Origin: Virgibacillus_F sp049310925
GTDB lineage: Bacteria; Bacillota; Bacilli; Bacillales; Amphibacillaceae
Direction: 5' to 3'
Assembly (NCBI RefSeq): GCF_049310925.1
Contig: NZ_JBMERP010000003.1
Span: forward strand, 1 to 64,000
Length of the DNA stretch: 64,000 nucleotides
Position 1 is the first letter of the stretch, and each line of letters opens with the position of its first letter. Below are positions 25,108-33,541 of this stretch, piece after piece. The notes beneath the pieces were generated by a model. The model made no database searches, was not told the origin of the DNA, and was given only the letters and a program-made list of their open reading frames with translations. Both the position numbers and the translations under genes were made by a program.

Positions 25108-25818
25108 ATGGAAGACATTAACTTACTTTTAGCCTTTGCGGCAGGGGTGTTATCATTCATTTCACCATGTTGCCTTCCTTTATACCCCGCTTTTTTATCT
25201 TACATTACTGGAATGTCAGTTGATGAAATAAAAGACGGGAAGGGATTGTTACAAAAACGAGCATTTTTGCATACCACTTTTTTTCTAATGGGGTTCTCAA
25301 TCATTTTCATTGCTTTAGGCTTTTCGGCTTCTCTATTGGGAGACTTTTTTACTTATTACGGTGATTTAATTAGGCAGCTTGGAGCTATACTGTTAATAGT
25401 AATAGGGCTAGTAATAGTGGGATTTTTTAAACCTTCATTTATAATGAAAGAAAAAAGAATGACTTTCAAAGACAAACCTTCTGGATATATTGGTTCAAGT
25501 ATAATTGGTTTTGCATTTGCAGCTGGGTGGACACCTTGTACAGGTCCAATTCTAGCAGGAGTGATTACTTTAGGAGTTTCAAATCCTGACCAGGCAATAT
25601 TTTATATGATTGCATATGTACTTGGATTTTCTGTTCCATTTTTCTTTATGTCATTTTTTATCGGGAGAATGAAATGGATAAAGAGGCACAATCGATTAAT
25701 TATGAAAATTGGTGGAGTTACAATGGTCCTCATGGGAATCTTTTTGTTTTTTGACTGGATGACCAAATTAACCTCTTTTCTAGCTAGCAATTTTTTTAAT
25801 GGGTTTACAGGTTTCTAG
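25108..25818 (+). CDS. ccdA: CcdA-like cytochrome c biogenesis / thiol reductant transporter
   Basis: This is a 236-residue polytopic protein of the DsbD/CcdA group that passes electrons across the membrane to extracytoplasmic thiol proteins. Six hydrophobic segments are evident. The redox Cys pair sits in SPCCLPLYPAFLSYITG (helix 1) and in GWTPCTGPI (helix 4). I chose the ATG at 25108, 6-8 nt after GAGGGA; a TTG lies four codons upstream. Being next to copper-type genes, it may serve apocytochrome or cuproprotein maturation rather than the general Ccd pathway. It is probably not the only ccdA in the genome, which I cannot check. Confidence 0.88.
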   Translation: MEDINLLLAFAAGVLSFISPCCLPLYPAFLSYITGMSVDEIKDGKGLLQKRAFLHTTFFLMGFSIIFIALGFSASLLGDFFTYYGDLIRQLGAILLIVIGLVIVGFFKPSFIMKEKRMTFKDKPSGYIGSSIIGFAFAAGWTPCTGPILAGVITLGVSNPDQAIFYMIAYVLGFSVPFFFMSFFIGRMKWIKRHNRLIMKIGGVTMVLMGIFLFFDWMTKLTSFLASNFFNGFTGF

Positions 25819-25821
25819 TAA

Positions 25822-25854
25822 TCACATACTTTCTCCACATTTTATGTATATACT
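25822..25854 (+). promoter_or_regulatory. operator/promoter upstream of the beta-propeller gene
   Basis: TCACA (25823-25827) and TCCACA (25834-25839) precede TATACT (25849-25854) with the same 9-nt gap and trailing AGTA as the ccdA promoter. The repeat spacing is less regular than at the other two sites. Confidence 0.4.
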
Positions 25855-25893
25855 AGTATCGAACATAACAATCATCAGGGAGTGGAATAAAGA

Positions 25894-27054
25894 ATGAAAA
25901 ACGCACTATTATCAATACTTACAGGTGTTGCCATGTTTTTAGTTCCGTTGAATGTATTTGCTCATGGAACAGAAGAACACACGAATGAAAATGCTGTTAA
26001 TTATTGGAACTATGGTTTAATGGCTTCTCTGTTAATACTTGTAATTTTACTTACATTACTTATTTTAACCAAAACAAAGACAAAACAGTTAGATTTGAAA
26101 AAAAAGGAAAATCGTGAAAAACAACAAACTTTACAGAAGAGAAACAAAATCTTTATGTGGGGTTCTATTGTATTTTTATTGTTAGCTATTTCCTCTTTGA
26201 TAGCAATGAATGCAAGTGGTGAAGATAAAGTAACTTTTACACATATACACGGTCTTGGGTATACAAGTAATGGTGAAAAAATATATGTTCCTTCCCACGA
26301 TGGATTAAGGGTATACAATAACGGTTCATGGGCTGTTCAGACAGTAGGAGAAAAACATGACTATATGGGATTTTCCATGTTTGAAAATGGGTTTTACAGC
26401 AGTGGGCATCCTATAAAGAGCTCTGACTTAGCGAATCCGCTTGGGATAGTGAAAAGTACGGATTATGGTAAAACCTTAGAACTCCTGGATTTATATAAGG
26501 AAATTGATTTTCACGGAATGACTGTAGGTTATGAGACAGAAGAAATTTACGTGTTTAATCCAAAACAAAACTCCTCCATGGATCAACCGGGATTTTATTA
26601 TTCCACAGACGAAACAAAGACATGGAAGCAAGGTAAACTTGAAGGCCTAGAAGGACAGGCTAGTAGTTTGGCAGCCCATCCAACCAAAGAGGGTGTAGTG
26701 GCAATTGGAACAGATCGAGGTGTTTTCCTATCACAGAACCACGGTGATAATTTTGAAAAATTAGCTGTTTCAGGTCCAGTAACGGCAGTTTCCTTTGGTC
26801 ATCAGAATAACTTGTTAGTTGCAACTATCACGGATGAAGTAAATCTTTCGGAGATTGATCTGACAAGTAAAAAAGTCGAGGAACTTGCTATTCCTAAATT
26901 AGGGGAAGACGTAATTAGATATGTTAAACAAAACCCTGCAACTAAGGATGAATTTGTTTTTGCTACAGACAAAAAAGATATATACATTTCCAATGATGGC
27001 GGGAACAATTGGACACAAAGTGTTGATGAAGGTGTAGCTGTGTCCCATCAATAA
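25894..27054 (+). CDS. F510_1955-family beta-propeller (sortilin/BNR-like) membrane protein
   Basis: This is a 386-residue protein. A signal-like segment ending VFAHG (about 23) and a following His-rich HGTEEHTNEN are succeeded by two hydrophobic segments (about 38-60 and 86-106). An extracytoplasmic domain then starts TFTHIHGLGYTSNGEKIYVPSHDGL. Repeats with S-x-D-x-G-x-x-W/F patterns (STDYGKTLE, STDETKTWK, SQNHGDNFE, SNDGGNNWTQ) resemble Asp-box/BNR propeller blades. I recall the family name for this architecture, but no reaction is established. Its neighbours suggest a metal or redox sensor or chaperone role, which is inference. Confidence 0.75.
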   Translation: MKNALLSILTGVAMFLVPLNVFAHGTEEHTNENAVNYWNYGLMASLLILVILLTLLILTKTKTKQLDLKKKENREKQQTLQKRNKIFMWGSIVFLLLAISSLIAMNASGEDKVTFTHIHGLGYTSNGEKIYVPSHDGLRVYNNGSWAVQTVGEKHDYMGFSMFENGFYSSGHPIKSSDLANPLGIVKSTDYGKTLELLDLYKEIDFHGMTVGYETEEIYVFNPKQNSSMDQPGFYYSTDETKTWKQGKLEGLEGQASSLAAHPTKEGVVAIGTDRGVFLSQNHGDNFEKLAVSGPVTAVSFGHQNNLLVATITDEVNLSEIDLTSKKVEELAIPKLGEDVIRYVKQNPATKDEFVFATDKKDIYISNDGGNNWTQSVDEGVAVSHQ

Positions 27055-27085
27055 TCATAAAAAGAAATTTAAATGAGGCATGCAC

Positions 27086-27787
27086 ATGAATAAAAGTATT
27101 TTAATTGTTGATGATGAATGGAATATGAGAAATTTAGTCAAAATCTATTTATCAAAAGAAAACTTTTCTATTGATGAAGCCAGAGATGGGAATGAAGCAC
27201 TAGAGATGTCCCATCAAAACTCATATGATTTAATAATATTAGATATCATGCTGCCAGACATAGATGGGTGGGAGGTTTGCTCAACAATCCGTGAAACAAA
27301 ACAATTGCCTATTCTTATGTTAAGCGCTCGAGATGATATTAAGGATCGAGTACATGGGTTAAATCTCGGTGCTGATGATTATTTGATAAAGCCATTTGCC
27401 CCTGAAGAGCTGGTTGCCCGTGTTCATGCATTACTTAGACGTCACAAAGGAACCACTATGGAAACGAGTAAGACATTAATGGATTTCGGAGAATTTTCTA
27501 TCGACAATGAAAGTAGAGCAGTAATGGTAAAAGCTACTACGGTTGAGTTAACGCCGAAGGAATTTGACATACTGTATTTGGTTGCAAGTCAATCAAAAAG
27601 AGTGTTCACTCGTGAGATTATATTAGATGCCATTTGGTCCCTAAATGAATTTCGTGACATGAGAGCTATCGATACACATGTAAAAAACATACGGGAAAAG
27701 CTTCGGAAATCAGGACTATCCTATAATCCAATTAAAACTGTTTGGGGTGTAGGGTATAAATTCAGTACTCCAGAGGACCGATATTAG
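27086..27787 (+). CDS. OmpR-family response regulator
   Basis: This is a 233-residue DNA-binding regulator. The receiver domain has the acidic pair in LIVDDEW, the phospho-Asp in LIILDIMLPDIDGWEV (about residue 53), and Lys in YLIKPFAPEEL. A winged-helix effector follows (TPKEFDILYLVASQSKRVFTREIIL ... IDTHVKNIREKL ... VWGVGYKF). I chose the ATG at 27086, 7 nt after GAGG; the ATG at 27080 sits too close. Its stop codon directly precedes the kinase start. Direct repeats ahead of ccdA, the propeller gene and the Met-rich pseudogene are candidate targets. Confidence 0.95.
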   Translation: MNKSILIVDDEWNMRNLVKIYLSKENFSIDEARDGNEALEMSHQNSYDLIILDIMLPDIDGWEVCSTIRETKQLPILMLSARDDIKDRVHGLNLGADDYLIKPFAPEELVARVHALLRRHKGTTMETSKTLMDFGEFSIDNESRAVMVKATTVELTPKEFDILYLVASQSKRVFTREIILDAIWSLNEFRDMRAIDTHVKNIREKLRKSGLSYNPIKTVWGVGYKFSTPEDRY

Positions 27788-29173
27788 ATGAACAAAATTG
27801 TACTGAAACTTGGCGGGACCATCATGACCCTGTTCCTGGTTGTACTATTACCACTTGGATATGTAGCGAACCAAATATTTACTAACTTTTATTATAGTCA
27901 GGTTCAAGAAGAAATAGGAGATCTATCTCAAAAGTATGCACGAAATATTACTTCACTTGAAGATGAAAAAATTATTGACATGTTTAAAAACCTGGCTGAA
28001 TTGACAAACAAAGAAATCTATATTACTAACGCTAATGGAAAAGTTATAGCGGACTCTGGTGTTCAGATGGCCAACTTATCCCAACGAGCCATTAATCAAC
28101 TAGCTAATGGACAAACTATCCAGAAAAAATTTGACAGCATAAATACAGGCGAAAGTTACCTAGGTTCAGGTCACCCTATAACTAAATCAAATACTTTTCA
28201 GGGATCACTTTTTGTTTTAGCATCTATAAACGATGTCCAGGGGCCTGTACAGAAAATTAGAGATTTACTAATTTTATCTGCAGTCGGTGCATTGTTTTTG
28301 GCACTTGGGTTCACATATGTAATTTCTAAAAAAATGTCAGACCCACTTATAGAAATGGAACAAGCAACTAGGGAAATTGCCAAGGGGAATCTAGATATCC
28401 AAGTAAACATTTCATCAAGTGATGAAGTGGGCTCATTAGGAAAGGCAATAAATGATCTGGCACTTGAAACAAATAGATACCGATCCAACAGAAGAGAGTT
28501 TTTAGCTAATATTTCACATGAATTACGTACACCAATATCGTATTTAAGAGGCTACGCAGAGGTACTGAACAAGGAACTTTACCGTACGGAAGAAGAAAGA
28601 AAACAGTATTTAACGATCATTGAAGATGAATCAGAACGTATGACAAGGTTAATAAGTGATTTATTCGATTTATCAAAAATGGAAGAAGGAAAAGTAGATC
28701 TGCAAATGGATGTAATGAATCTTACAGAAATTTTGGATTCAGCGCTACTTAAAGTTAGAATAGAACTTGAAAAAAAAGGATTAGCATTAAAAAGTAATAT
28801 TGACTACAATGTTCCTTCTGTAAAGGTAGATGGGATTCGACTGGAACAAATCTTTACGAATTTACTGGGAAATGCGATTCGCTATACAGAAAAGGGATCA
28901 ATTAATGTAATTGTCAGGGAAACAGTAAACAGAATACATGTAATCATTGAAGATACAGGCATCGGTATCCCTGAAAAGGAACTTGCTTTAATATTTGAAC
29001 GTTTTCACCGTGTTGAAAAATCCCGTTCAAGAGAACTTGGTGGAACTGGACTAGGATTGGCTATTGTGAAGAATCTGGTAGAAATCCAGGATGGTTCAAT
29101 CGTAGTTAATAGCAAAGTTGGTAGCGGTACAAGATTTGAACTCAGTTTCCCAATAGTCGGGGAGGGGAGGTAA
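27788..29173 (+). CDS. sensor histidine kinase
   Basis: This is a 461-residue membrane kinase. TM1 is about residues 10-28, then an extracytoplasmic sensor of about 130 residues, TM2 about 158-178, and a HAMP domain. Next come HisKA with phospho-His in NISHELRTPISYLRGYAE and HATPase with NLLGNAIRYTEKG, DTGIGIPEKE, FERFHRVEKSRS and GGTGLGLAIVK. It starts right after the regulator stop, so the pair is translationally coupled. The sensor region has no recognisable domain or His/Met-rich patch, so the signal is unknown; copper or envelope redox is suggested only by neighbours. Confidence 0.94.
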   Translation: MNKIVLKLGGTIMTLFLVVLLPLGYVANQIFTNFYYSQVQEEIGDLSQKYARNITSLEDEKIIDMFKNLAELTNKEIYITNANGKVIADSGVQMANLSQRAINQLANGQTIQKKFDSINTGESYLGSGHPITKSNTFQGSLFVLASINDVQGPVQKIRDLLILSAVGALFLALGFTYVISKKMSDPLIEMEQATREIAKGNLDIQVNISSSDEVGSLGKAINDLALETNRYRSNRREFLANISHELRTPISYLRGYAEVLNKELYRTEEERKQYLTIIEDESERMTRLISDLFDLSKMEEGKVDLQMDVMNLTEILDSALLKVRIELEKKGLALKSNIDYNVPSVKVDGIRLEQIFTNLLGNAIRYTEKGSINVIVRETVNRIHVIIEDTGIGIPEKELALIFERFHRVEKSRSRELGGTGLGLAIVKNLVEIQDGSIVVNSKVGSGTRFELSFPIVGEGR

Positions 29174-29178
29174 GTAAC

Positions 29179-29379
29179 ATGAAAAAAATAGAGTGGCTAA
29201 TAGCCGGACTGCTCATTATTGTAGGTTTAACTTGCCTCACTGTTTCCGGGACAACAATGTGGGAACCCGAATCAGTGCAGTCATATTTGAAAACGTTAAT
29301 ACAGCTATGTTTGTGGATGGGCTTACCAGTGGTAATTATAGGGATTATATATGTAGTAGTTCTGAAAAGAAATAAGTAA
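29179..29379 (+). CDS. small two-helix membrane protein, unknown function
   Basis: This 66-residue protein has two hydrophobic helices (about 7-25 and 42-62) joined by a short polar loop (TMWEPESVQSYLKT) and a Lys/Arg tail. It starts 5 nt after the kinase stop, overlapping its translation unit, with a GGGGAGG site. I do not recognise a family. Its position right after a sensor kinase suggests an accessory role or membership of the same operon. Confidence 0.7.
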   Translation: MKKIEWLIAGLLIIVGLTCLTVSGTTMWEPESVQSYLKTLIQLCLWMGLPVVIIGIIYVVVLKRNK

Positions 29380-29416
29380 ATAAGAAGACAAGAAAACAAA
29401 GAGGTGTTTTACATTG

Positions 29417-29629
29417 ATGTCAATGATGGGTGGAAGTATGATACTTAACATGGTACTTTGGATAATTGTATTGGGCTTCGTGATATATGGAATAGTATTA
29501 TTAATATCAAAACCATTCGAAAAGAAAGAAGATACATCCTTGCAAATTCTTAAAGAACGATTTGCACAAGGTGAAATTGACGAACAAGAGTATGACGACA
29601 AAAAAGCAAAGTTAAAAAGTGAAAAATAG
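29417..29629 (+). CDS. SHOCT domain membrane protein
   Basis: A 70-residue protein with an N-terminal Met-rich stretch (MSMMGGSMILNM), one transmembrane helix (about 8-33) and a C-terminal SHOCT motif (LQILKERFAQGEIDEQEYDDKKAKL). SHOCT tails occur on many small membrane proteins of uncertain role. A GAGGTG site precedes; the start could be the adjacent TTG at 29414. Probably the last gene of the two-component operon. Confidence 0.8.
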   Translation: MSMMGGSMILNMVLWIIVLGFVIYGIVLLISKPFEKKEDTSLQILKERFAQGEIDEQEYDDKKAKLKSEK

Positions 29630-29671
29630 CTATTGATATCTTAGAGGTTGCTTTTTAAAAAAATTAACATC

Positions 29672-29703
29672 CTCACAAATTCAACAAATTTGTTGTTTAT
29701 ACT
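29672..29703 (+). promoter_or_regulatory. operator/promoter of the Met-rich gene
   Basis: CTCACA-AATTC-AACAAA lies 9 nt before TATACT, matching the ccdA arrangement (CTCACA-GATTC-CTCACA, 9 nt, CATACT). Confidence 0.5.
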
Positions 29704-29742
29704 AAAGGTGTCCTAGTAATAAATAAAAAGGAGACAAGAGAT

Positions 29743-29999
29743 ATGAAAATAAAAAAGCTTCGATTTGTACTATCTTTTGCTTTAGCTACTCTATTAGTTA
29801 TAGGATCAACAGCATTTGCACAAGAACCAGATAATGGTGGCATGGGCAATATGATGAATGGTAATGGAATGTCAAACATGATGGAAAGTGGTAACATGTC
29901 AGGTATGATGATGCTATGAATTCTCCAGAAGGTAAAAATATGATGAACGCTTGTGGTGATTTTATAGAATCTTATGAAAGTGAAAAAGAAATGAAATAG
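29743..29999 (+). pseudogene. Met-rich secreted protein, broken by a single-base frameshift
   Basis: An AAGGAG site and ATG open a frame with a clear signal peptide (KKLRFVLSFALATLLVIGS ... AFAQ). A mature part rich in Gly, Asn and Met follows (GGMGNMMNGNGMSNMMES). It stops at 29917-29919 after MMML. Directly afterwards another frame continues as NSPEGKNMMNACGDFIESYE to TAG at 29997-29999. Adding one base near 29911-29914 would join the two into one product of about 85 residues reading GMMNAMNSPEGKN. Met-rich extracytoplasmic proteins often bind cuprous ions, fitting the copper-like cluster. A sequencing error is possible; otherwise it is a recent loss. Confidence 0.7.
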
Positions 30000-30071
30000 C
30001 CAATAGTAAAAGCTTAGCGCTTCGGCTGAAAGGACCTCTTTTTATTAGAAGATGTTATTGCAATTACTTAT

Positions 30072-30109
30072 AAAAACACCGACGATAATCGGTTACCGTC
30101 GGTGTTTTT
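30072..30109. terminator. bidirectional terminator
   Basis: AAAAACACCGACG (30072-30084) pairs with CGTCGGTGTTTTT (30097-30109). Serves both the Met-rich locus and the convergent DUF4396 gene. Confidence 0.9.
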
Positions 30110-30138
30110 GGTACACTATATTTTCATGAGAAATTATC

Positions 30139-30804
30139 TTACATCTCTTCCTTTATCCCTTTCTTAACTAAAAACCAGTTAGCGGGATAACTTGTAAGAA
30201 AGCCTAAAATCATTGCTATTTGCATCATGAACCAATAAGTAGGCTCAGAGGGGTGCGGGGGTGTAGTAAACAGAACATAATGGACAATCGCCATCCAGCC
30301 AAACATGCCGATTTCAAATGCAATCAAAGAAAAAGAGTCTGCTTTAACAGCATCCTTAATGGATTTCATTACACCCTGATCCTTATTCATTGGGTGGATT
30401 GCGTAAAATTGAAAAATAATACCGAATACATATGCTAAAATAAATTCAACAGCATAGTGCGCAAATAAGGTAGATCCTGCTATGGTTAGACCGCCTAATA
30501 CTACAATTGGTACCCCTAGAGCATCACCTAGTGTACAACCAGATGAACAATGACTAGTAGATACAAAGACTTTTGATGGTCTGCCACGGTTATCCTCTAA
30601 ATCTAAATTTTTAGCTTTTAGTCTTCCCCATTTGAAATATGTCCACAAAGCAAATGGACCAAAGAACCATCCATTGATTGGCCAAACGAAGTTCATGACC
30701 TTCATCATTTGGGGATGTTTAATAATATCAACTATAATTATAATTGAGCAAAGTAAGCCTATTCCAAGTGCAATCCAAGAAATAGTCGCTAGCATTAAAA
30801 TCAC
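30139..30804 (-). CDS. DUF4396 multi-helix membrane protein
   Basis: This 221-residue protein has about five or six hydrophobic helices. A notable loop has CSSGCTLGDALG, a CX3C pair, next to a conserved-looking His (STSHCSSGC), and later HYAVEFILAYVFGIIFQFYAIHPM. I recall this layout as DUF4396; no activity is known to me. The Cys/His loop could bind a metal, in keeping with the copper-like neighbours. The start has an AAAGAGGTG site. Confidence 0.7.
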   Translation of the reverse strand: MILMLATISWIALGIGLLCSIIIIVDIIKHPQMMKVMNFVWPINGWFFGPFALWTYFKWGRLKAKNLDLEDNRGRPSKVFVSTSHCSSGCTLGDALGVPIVVLGGLTIAGSTLFAHYAVEFILAYVFGIIFQFYAIHPMNKDQGVMKSIKDAVKADSFSLIAFEIGMFGWMAIVHYVLFTTPPHPSEPTYWFMMQIAMILGFLTSYPANWFLVKKGIKEEM

Positions 30805-30837
30805 CTCTTTTTAAAATTAGCAGCTGTTTTCTAAAAG

Positions 30838-31260
30838 GTTGTTGTTTTTTACACAAAATCTATAAACTGCGACGTATGCGCTGTTCTTATTTCCTACCAA
30901 CGCTGCGGAAAAACACTCGCATTTCCGTGGGGAACGCCTTAGACTGTTCCTTTCCCACTTCAGTCTCGCATTTTCCACAGCTTAGGTATCTTTCTTTTAA
31001 ATGGAGTTAGAGTCCCATGAAACATAGGGGTTCATGCGCATTTTTCTATCTTAGTGAAGGCAGAATACGAAGACTCCTATGGGAACAGCGCGAGTCCGAA
31101 GACCCCGGAAGAAGCGTTCTTTGCTTCTGAGGAGACTGAGGCCGTGCCCGTGGAAAGCGAAGTATTCTGCCGAAACGGTGGCGTCAAAAGAATTTTCACT
31201 ACGTCGCAATTTACATCAAATGCAAAGGTTAAAGAGCAACAAAACTTACGAAAAGAGCCA
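30838..31260 (+). repeat. modular TIR element, copy B
   Basis: The left end GGTTGTTGTTTTTTACAC is followed by CTATAAACTGCGACGTA. The right end has ACTACGTCGCAATTTACATC and then GAGCAACAAAACTTACG. Inside are the GCTGCGGAAAAACACTCG ... CAGC module and the GGCAGAATACGAAGACTCC ... GTATTCTGCC module. The open frames within it (for example 31054-31281) are translations of the repeat. Confidence 0.85.
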
Positions 31261-31376
31261 AATTTTTGTTTATATAATTAGTGTAATACCCACTTATAAT
31301 GATTTGTTAAACATCTGCTTTTGTAAGGCAGTTTGATGGCTGCATATACAAAAAAATAAGTTTGAGGTGAAAAAGT

Positions 31377-32006
31377 ATGGGAAAATGGTTTCCGAATATT
31401 TACGATGTAGCTATGAAGCCGCTGGAGAAAAATAGATTTAAAAAAATTAGAAAAAAGCTTATAGATAATGCTTCAGGAAGGGTGCTGGAAATAGGATCAG
31501 GTTCAGGTATTAACTTCTCTTATTATAAAAATGTTGATCAGGTAGATGCGATTGAACCTAATCCTGAAATGAGTAAGTTAGCACAAAAAAGAATTCATGC
31601 GGCAGATATCCCTATTCAAACGCATGCAGTCGGTGCAGAAGGTTTGCCATTTAATGATGATACCTTTGATTGTGTGGTAGCAACGCTTGTATTTTGTACC
31701 ATCCCAAATCCCATAAAAGCAATTAACGAAATTCAAAGAGTTAGTAAACCAGGAGCAAAATTATTATTCTTTGAACATGTCAGAATGAATCAGAAAGTAT
31801 TGGCAAAATTACAGGACGGGCTAACGCCAGTGTGGAAAAAGCTTTGTGATGGTTGTCATTTGAATCGGGATACATTAGGATTATTGAGTAAAACGGGGAT
31901 TGTTATTGAACAGGTTGATTATTATTATAAAGGTCTTTTTCTAACTACTAAGGCGAAAAACAATAAGGAACCCATTAGACTTTCAAACCTGAAGCAGGAC
32001 AAGTAA
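31377..32006 (+). CDS. class I SAM-dependent methyltransferase
   Basis: This 209-residue protein has the SAM-binding motif I VLEIGSGSGINFSYY (about 36-50), the acidic motif in DAIEPNPEM, and motif IV DCVVATLVFCTIPNP. It resembles the UbiE/phospholipid N-methyltransferase-type family near metal-resistance genes in Bacillaceae. The substrate is unknown. The ATG follows TTGAGGTG. It is bounded by repeat B on the left and a hairpin shared with the convergent cupredoxin gene on the right. Confidence 0.85.
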   Translation: MGKWFPNIYDVAMKPLEKNRFKKIRKKLIDNASGRVLEIGSGSGINFSYYKNVDQVDAIEPNPEMSKLAQKRIHAADIPIQTHAVGAEGLPFNDDTFDCVVATLVFCTIPNPIKAINEIQRVSKPGAKLLFFEHVRMNQKVLAKLQDGLTPVWKKLCDGCHLNRDTLGLLSKTGIVIEQVDYYYKGLFLTTKAKNNKEPIRLSNLKQDK

Positions 32007-32051
32007 GTAAATCGCTAACATCTAAAATTAGTAACATCAGACGAAGTAGAG

Positions 32052-32085
32052 AAGCAGATCAATTAATCTTTAGTTGATCTGCTTT
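32052..32085. terminator. hairpin between methyltransferase and cupredoxin genes
   Basis: AAGCAGATCAA pairs with TTGATCTGCTT. It overlaps the last codons of the cupredoxin gene; in the plus direction it is followed by TAATAATT. Confidence 0.5.
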
Positions 32086-32958
32086 AATAATTGGAGAAGT
32101 AACTTTAATAACACCTTTCATTCCTAATTCAGCGTGACCAGGAATTGTACAGGAATAATAATAGATTCCTGATTTCGTTGGAGTAAATAATACTTGTTCC
32201 TCTTTACCGGGCATACTATGTATCTGTTTTTCTTTCTGTTTATCATGATGGACTCCTGTATTCATTCTTTCTAATTCTAAAGTGTGTTCAGTTTTCCCAT
32301 TATTTTTTAAAACGATGGTTACACTTTCTCCGACAGGTGTCTCGACTTTGTTTGGAGTAAAAGAGAATTCGTTAGCTTGAATCACCAGATTAGAAGTATT
32401 CATGACCATATTCAATTGATTGGTATGATTTTGGGGAGGGATAAGTGGATTCATCTGGTTATAACCAACGATAAAAACAACAAAAAAACAAAGAACCACA
32501 ACTTTGTTATGCATAAATGGTTTATTTTTATTAAAAAATTCCTCTTTCATTACCGTAAGTAGAATTAGAGTAAATGCAACAAACAGTAAAAACATCAATC
32601 TAACAGCAGACTCCTGGTACTCCGGCATAATCATTTCACCAAGCATTGCACCCATCATGCCCCCCATCATACCCGACAATGATCCGTCTAAGAGAGCTAT
32701 CATACTTATAGGTAATCCTGCCAAGAATCCCACAACAATCCCAATAGTTATCCCTAACACTGTAGAATAAAACAGGTTACCTGATAAAAGAATACCCAGT
32801 ATTACCCCTGTTGTTAACCCCACCGTCATTCCAAGTGTCATTGCAATCATCATACCAACCATAGAAGAAATTTTCCTGCGATGATAAATTGTGGTGCCTA
32901 TTACACATATAGTCAAACTAACAATACAGAAAAAAGTGATATATAAAGCGACTGTCAT
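32059..32958 (-). CDS. membrane-anchored cupredoxin-domain protein
   Basis: This is a 299-residue protein. The N-terminal 185 residues form about five hydrophobic segments rich in Gly and Met (VGMMIAMTLGMTVGLT, GMMGGMMGAMLGEMI). A C-terminal extracytoplasmic plastocyanin-like domain follows. Type 1 copper ligands are visible: His in KTEHTLE, then Cys, His and Met in CTIPGHAELGM. It probably carries or senses copper at the outer membrane face. The Met-rich membrane part could be a copper path, which is inference. The start lies after an AGGGGG site. It belongs to the copper-like cluster. Confidence 0.85.
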   Translation of the reverse strand: MTVALYITFFCIVSLTICVIGTTIYHRRKISSMVGMMIAMTLGMTVGLTTGVILGILLSGNLFYSTVLGITIGIVVGFLAGLPISMIALLDGSLSGMMGGMMGAMLGEMIMPEYQESAVRLMFLLFVAFTLILLTVMKEEFFNKNKPFMHNKVVVLCFFVVFIVGYNQMNPLIPPQNHTNQLNMVMNTSNLVIQANEFSFTPNKVETPVGESVTIVLKNNGKTEHTLELERMNTGVHHDKQKEKQIHSMPGKEEQVLFTPTKSGIYYYSCTIPGHAELGMKGVIKVTSPIIKADQLKIN

Positions 32959-33160
32959 CTTGTTTATCCCCCTGTACCTTGTCTCATTAGTACATTGTAT
33001 GCCTGAATTTCTTTGCTAATTCACTAGAAAAAAGTTCAAAATTTCGTCTAACCTGGATTAATACGCCTTAGGTCTTAGTAAAAGATATGGCTGAGGATCA
33101 TTATACGAAACTTAATTAGTCGGTATGATAGGTATAGATAAAAGAAAGGAGGCAAAACAA

Positions 33161-33520
33161 ATGAAAAAATTTATGATGTTTGTTGGGGGATTGATTGCGT
33201 TGATGATTCTATTTTCAACGCTTGGCCCGATGATAATATTAGGAATCAGTGCGTGGTTACTTTACGTCATTTTTAAGCAGTTTGTTAAAAGTAATTCAAC
33301 TGTTGGAAAAATCGGATGGGTAATTGCAGGTCTTATTGTTCTTGGAATTGGATTGTCTAATATTTACGCAGTAATAGGAGTTGCTGCAGTTTTAGCACTG
33401 TACTTAATCGTCAAGAATTGGAAAAGCGATAAGCATGATTCAACTGATGATCACTCAATAGTAAAAGACAACGATCCATTTAAAAACTTTGAAAAACAAT
33501 GGGCGGAACTAAATAACTAA
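33161..33520 (+). CDS. liaI: LiaI-like membrane protein
   Basis: This 119-residue protein has two or three hydrophobic helices and an acidic tail ending in FKNFEKQWAELNN. It stands first in a lia-type cluster (LiaI, the PspA-like LiaH, LiaF, LiaS, LiaR). In B. subtilis LiaI anchors LiaH at the membrane during cell-wall antibiotic stress. I chose the ATG at 33161 behind AAAGGAGG. Assignment rests on order and topology more than on sequence identity. Confidence 0.7.
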   Translation: MKKFMMFVGGLIALMILFSTLGPMIILGISAWLLYVIFKQFVKSNSTVGKIGWVIAGLIVLGIGLSNIYAVIGVAAVLALYLIVKNWKSDKHDSTDDHSIVKDNDPFKNFEKQWAELNN

Positions 33521-33541
33521 GAATAAAAGGAGAGATGTAAG

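Noticed and set aside
31054..31336. Two overlapping frames of 75 and 85 residues
   Set aside because: Both translate the right half of repeat copy B; the same peptide pattern arises in copies A and D in other contexts.
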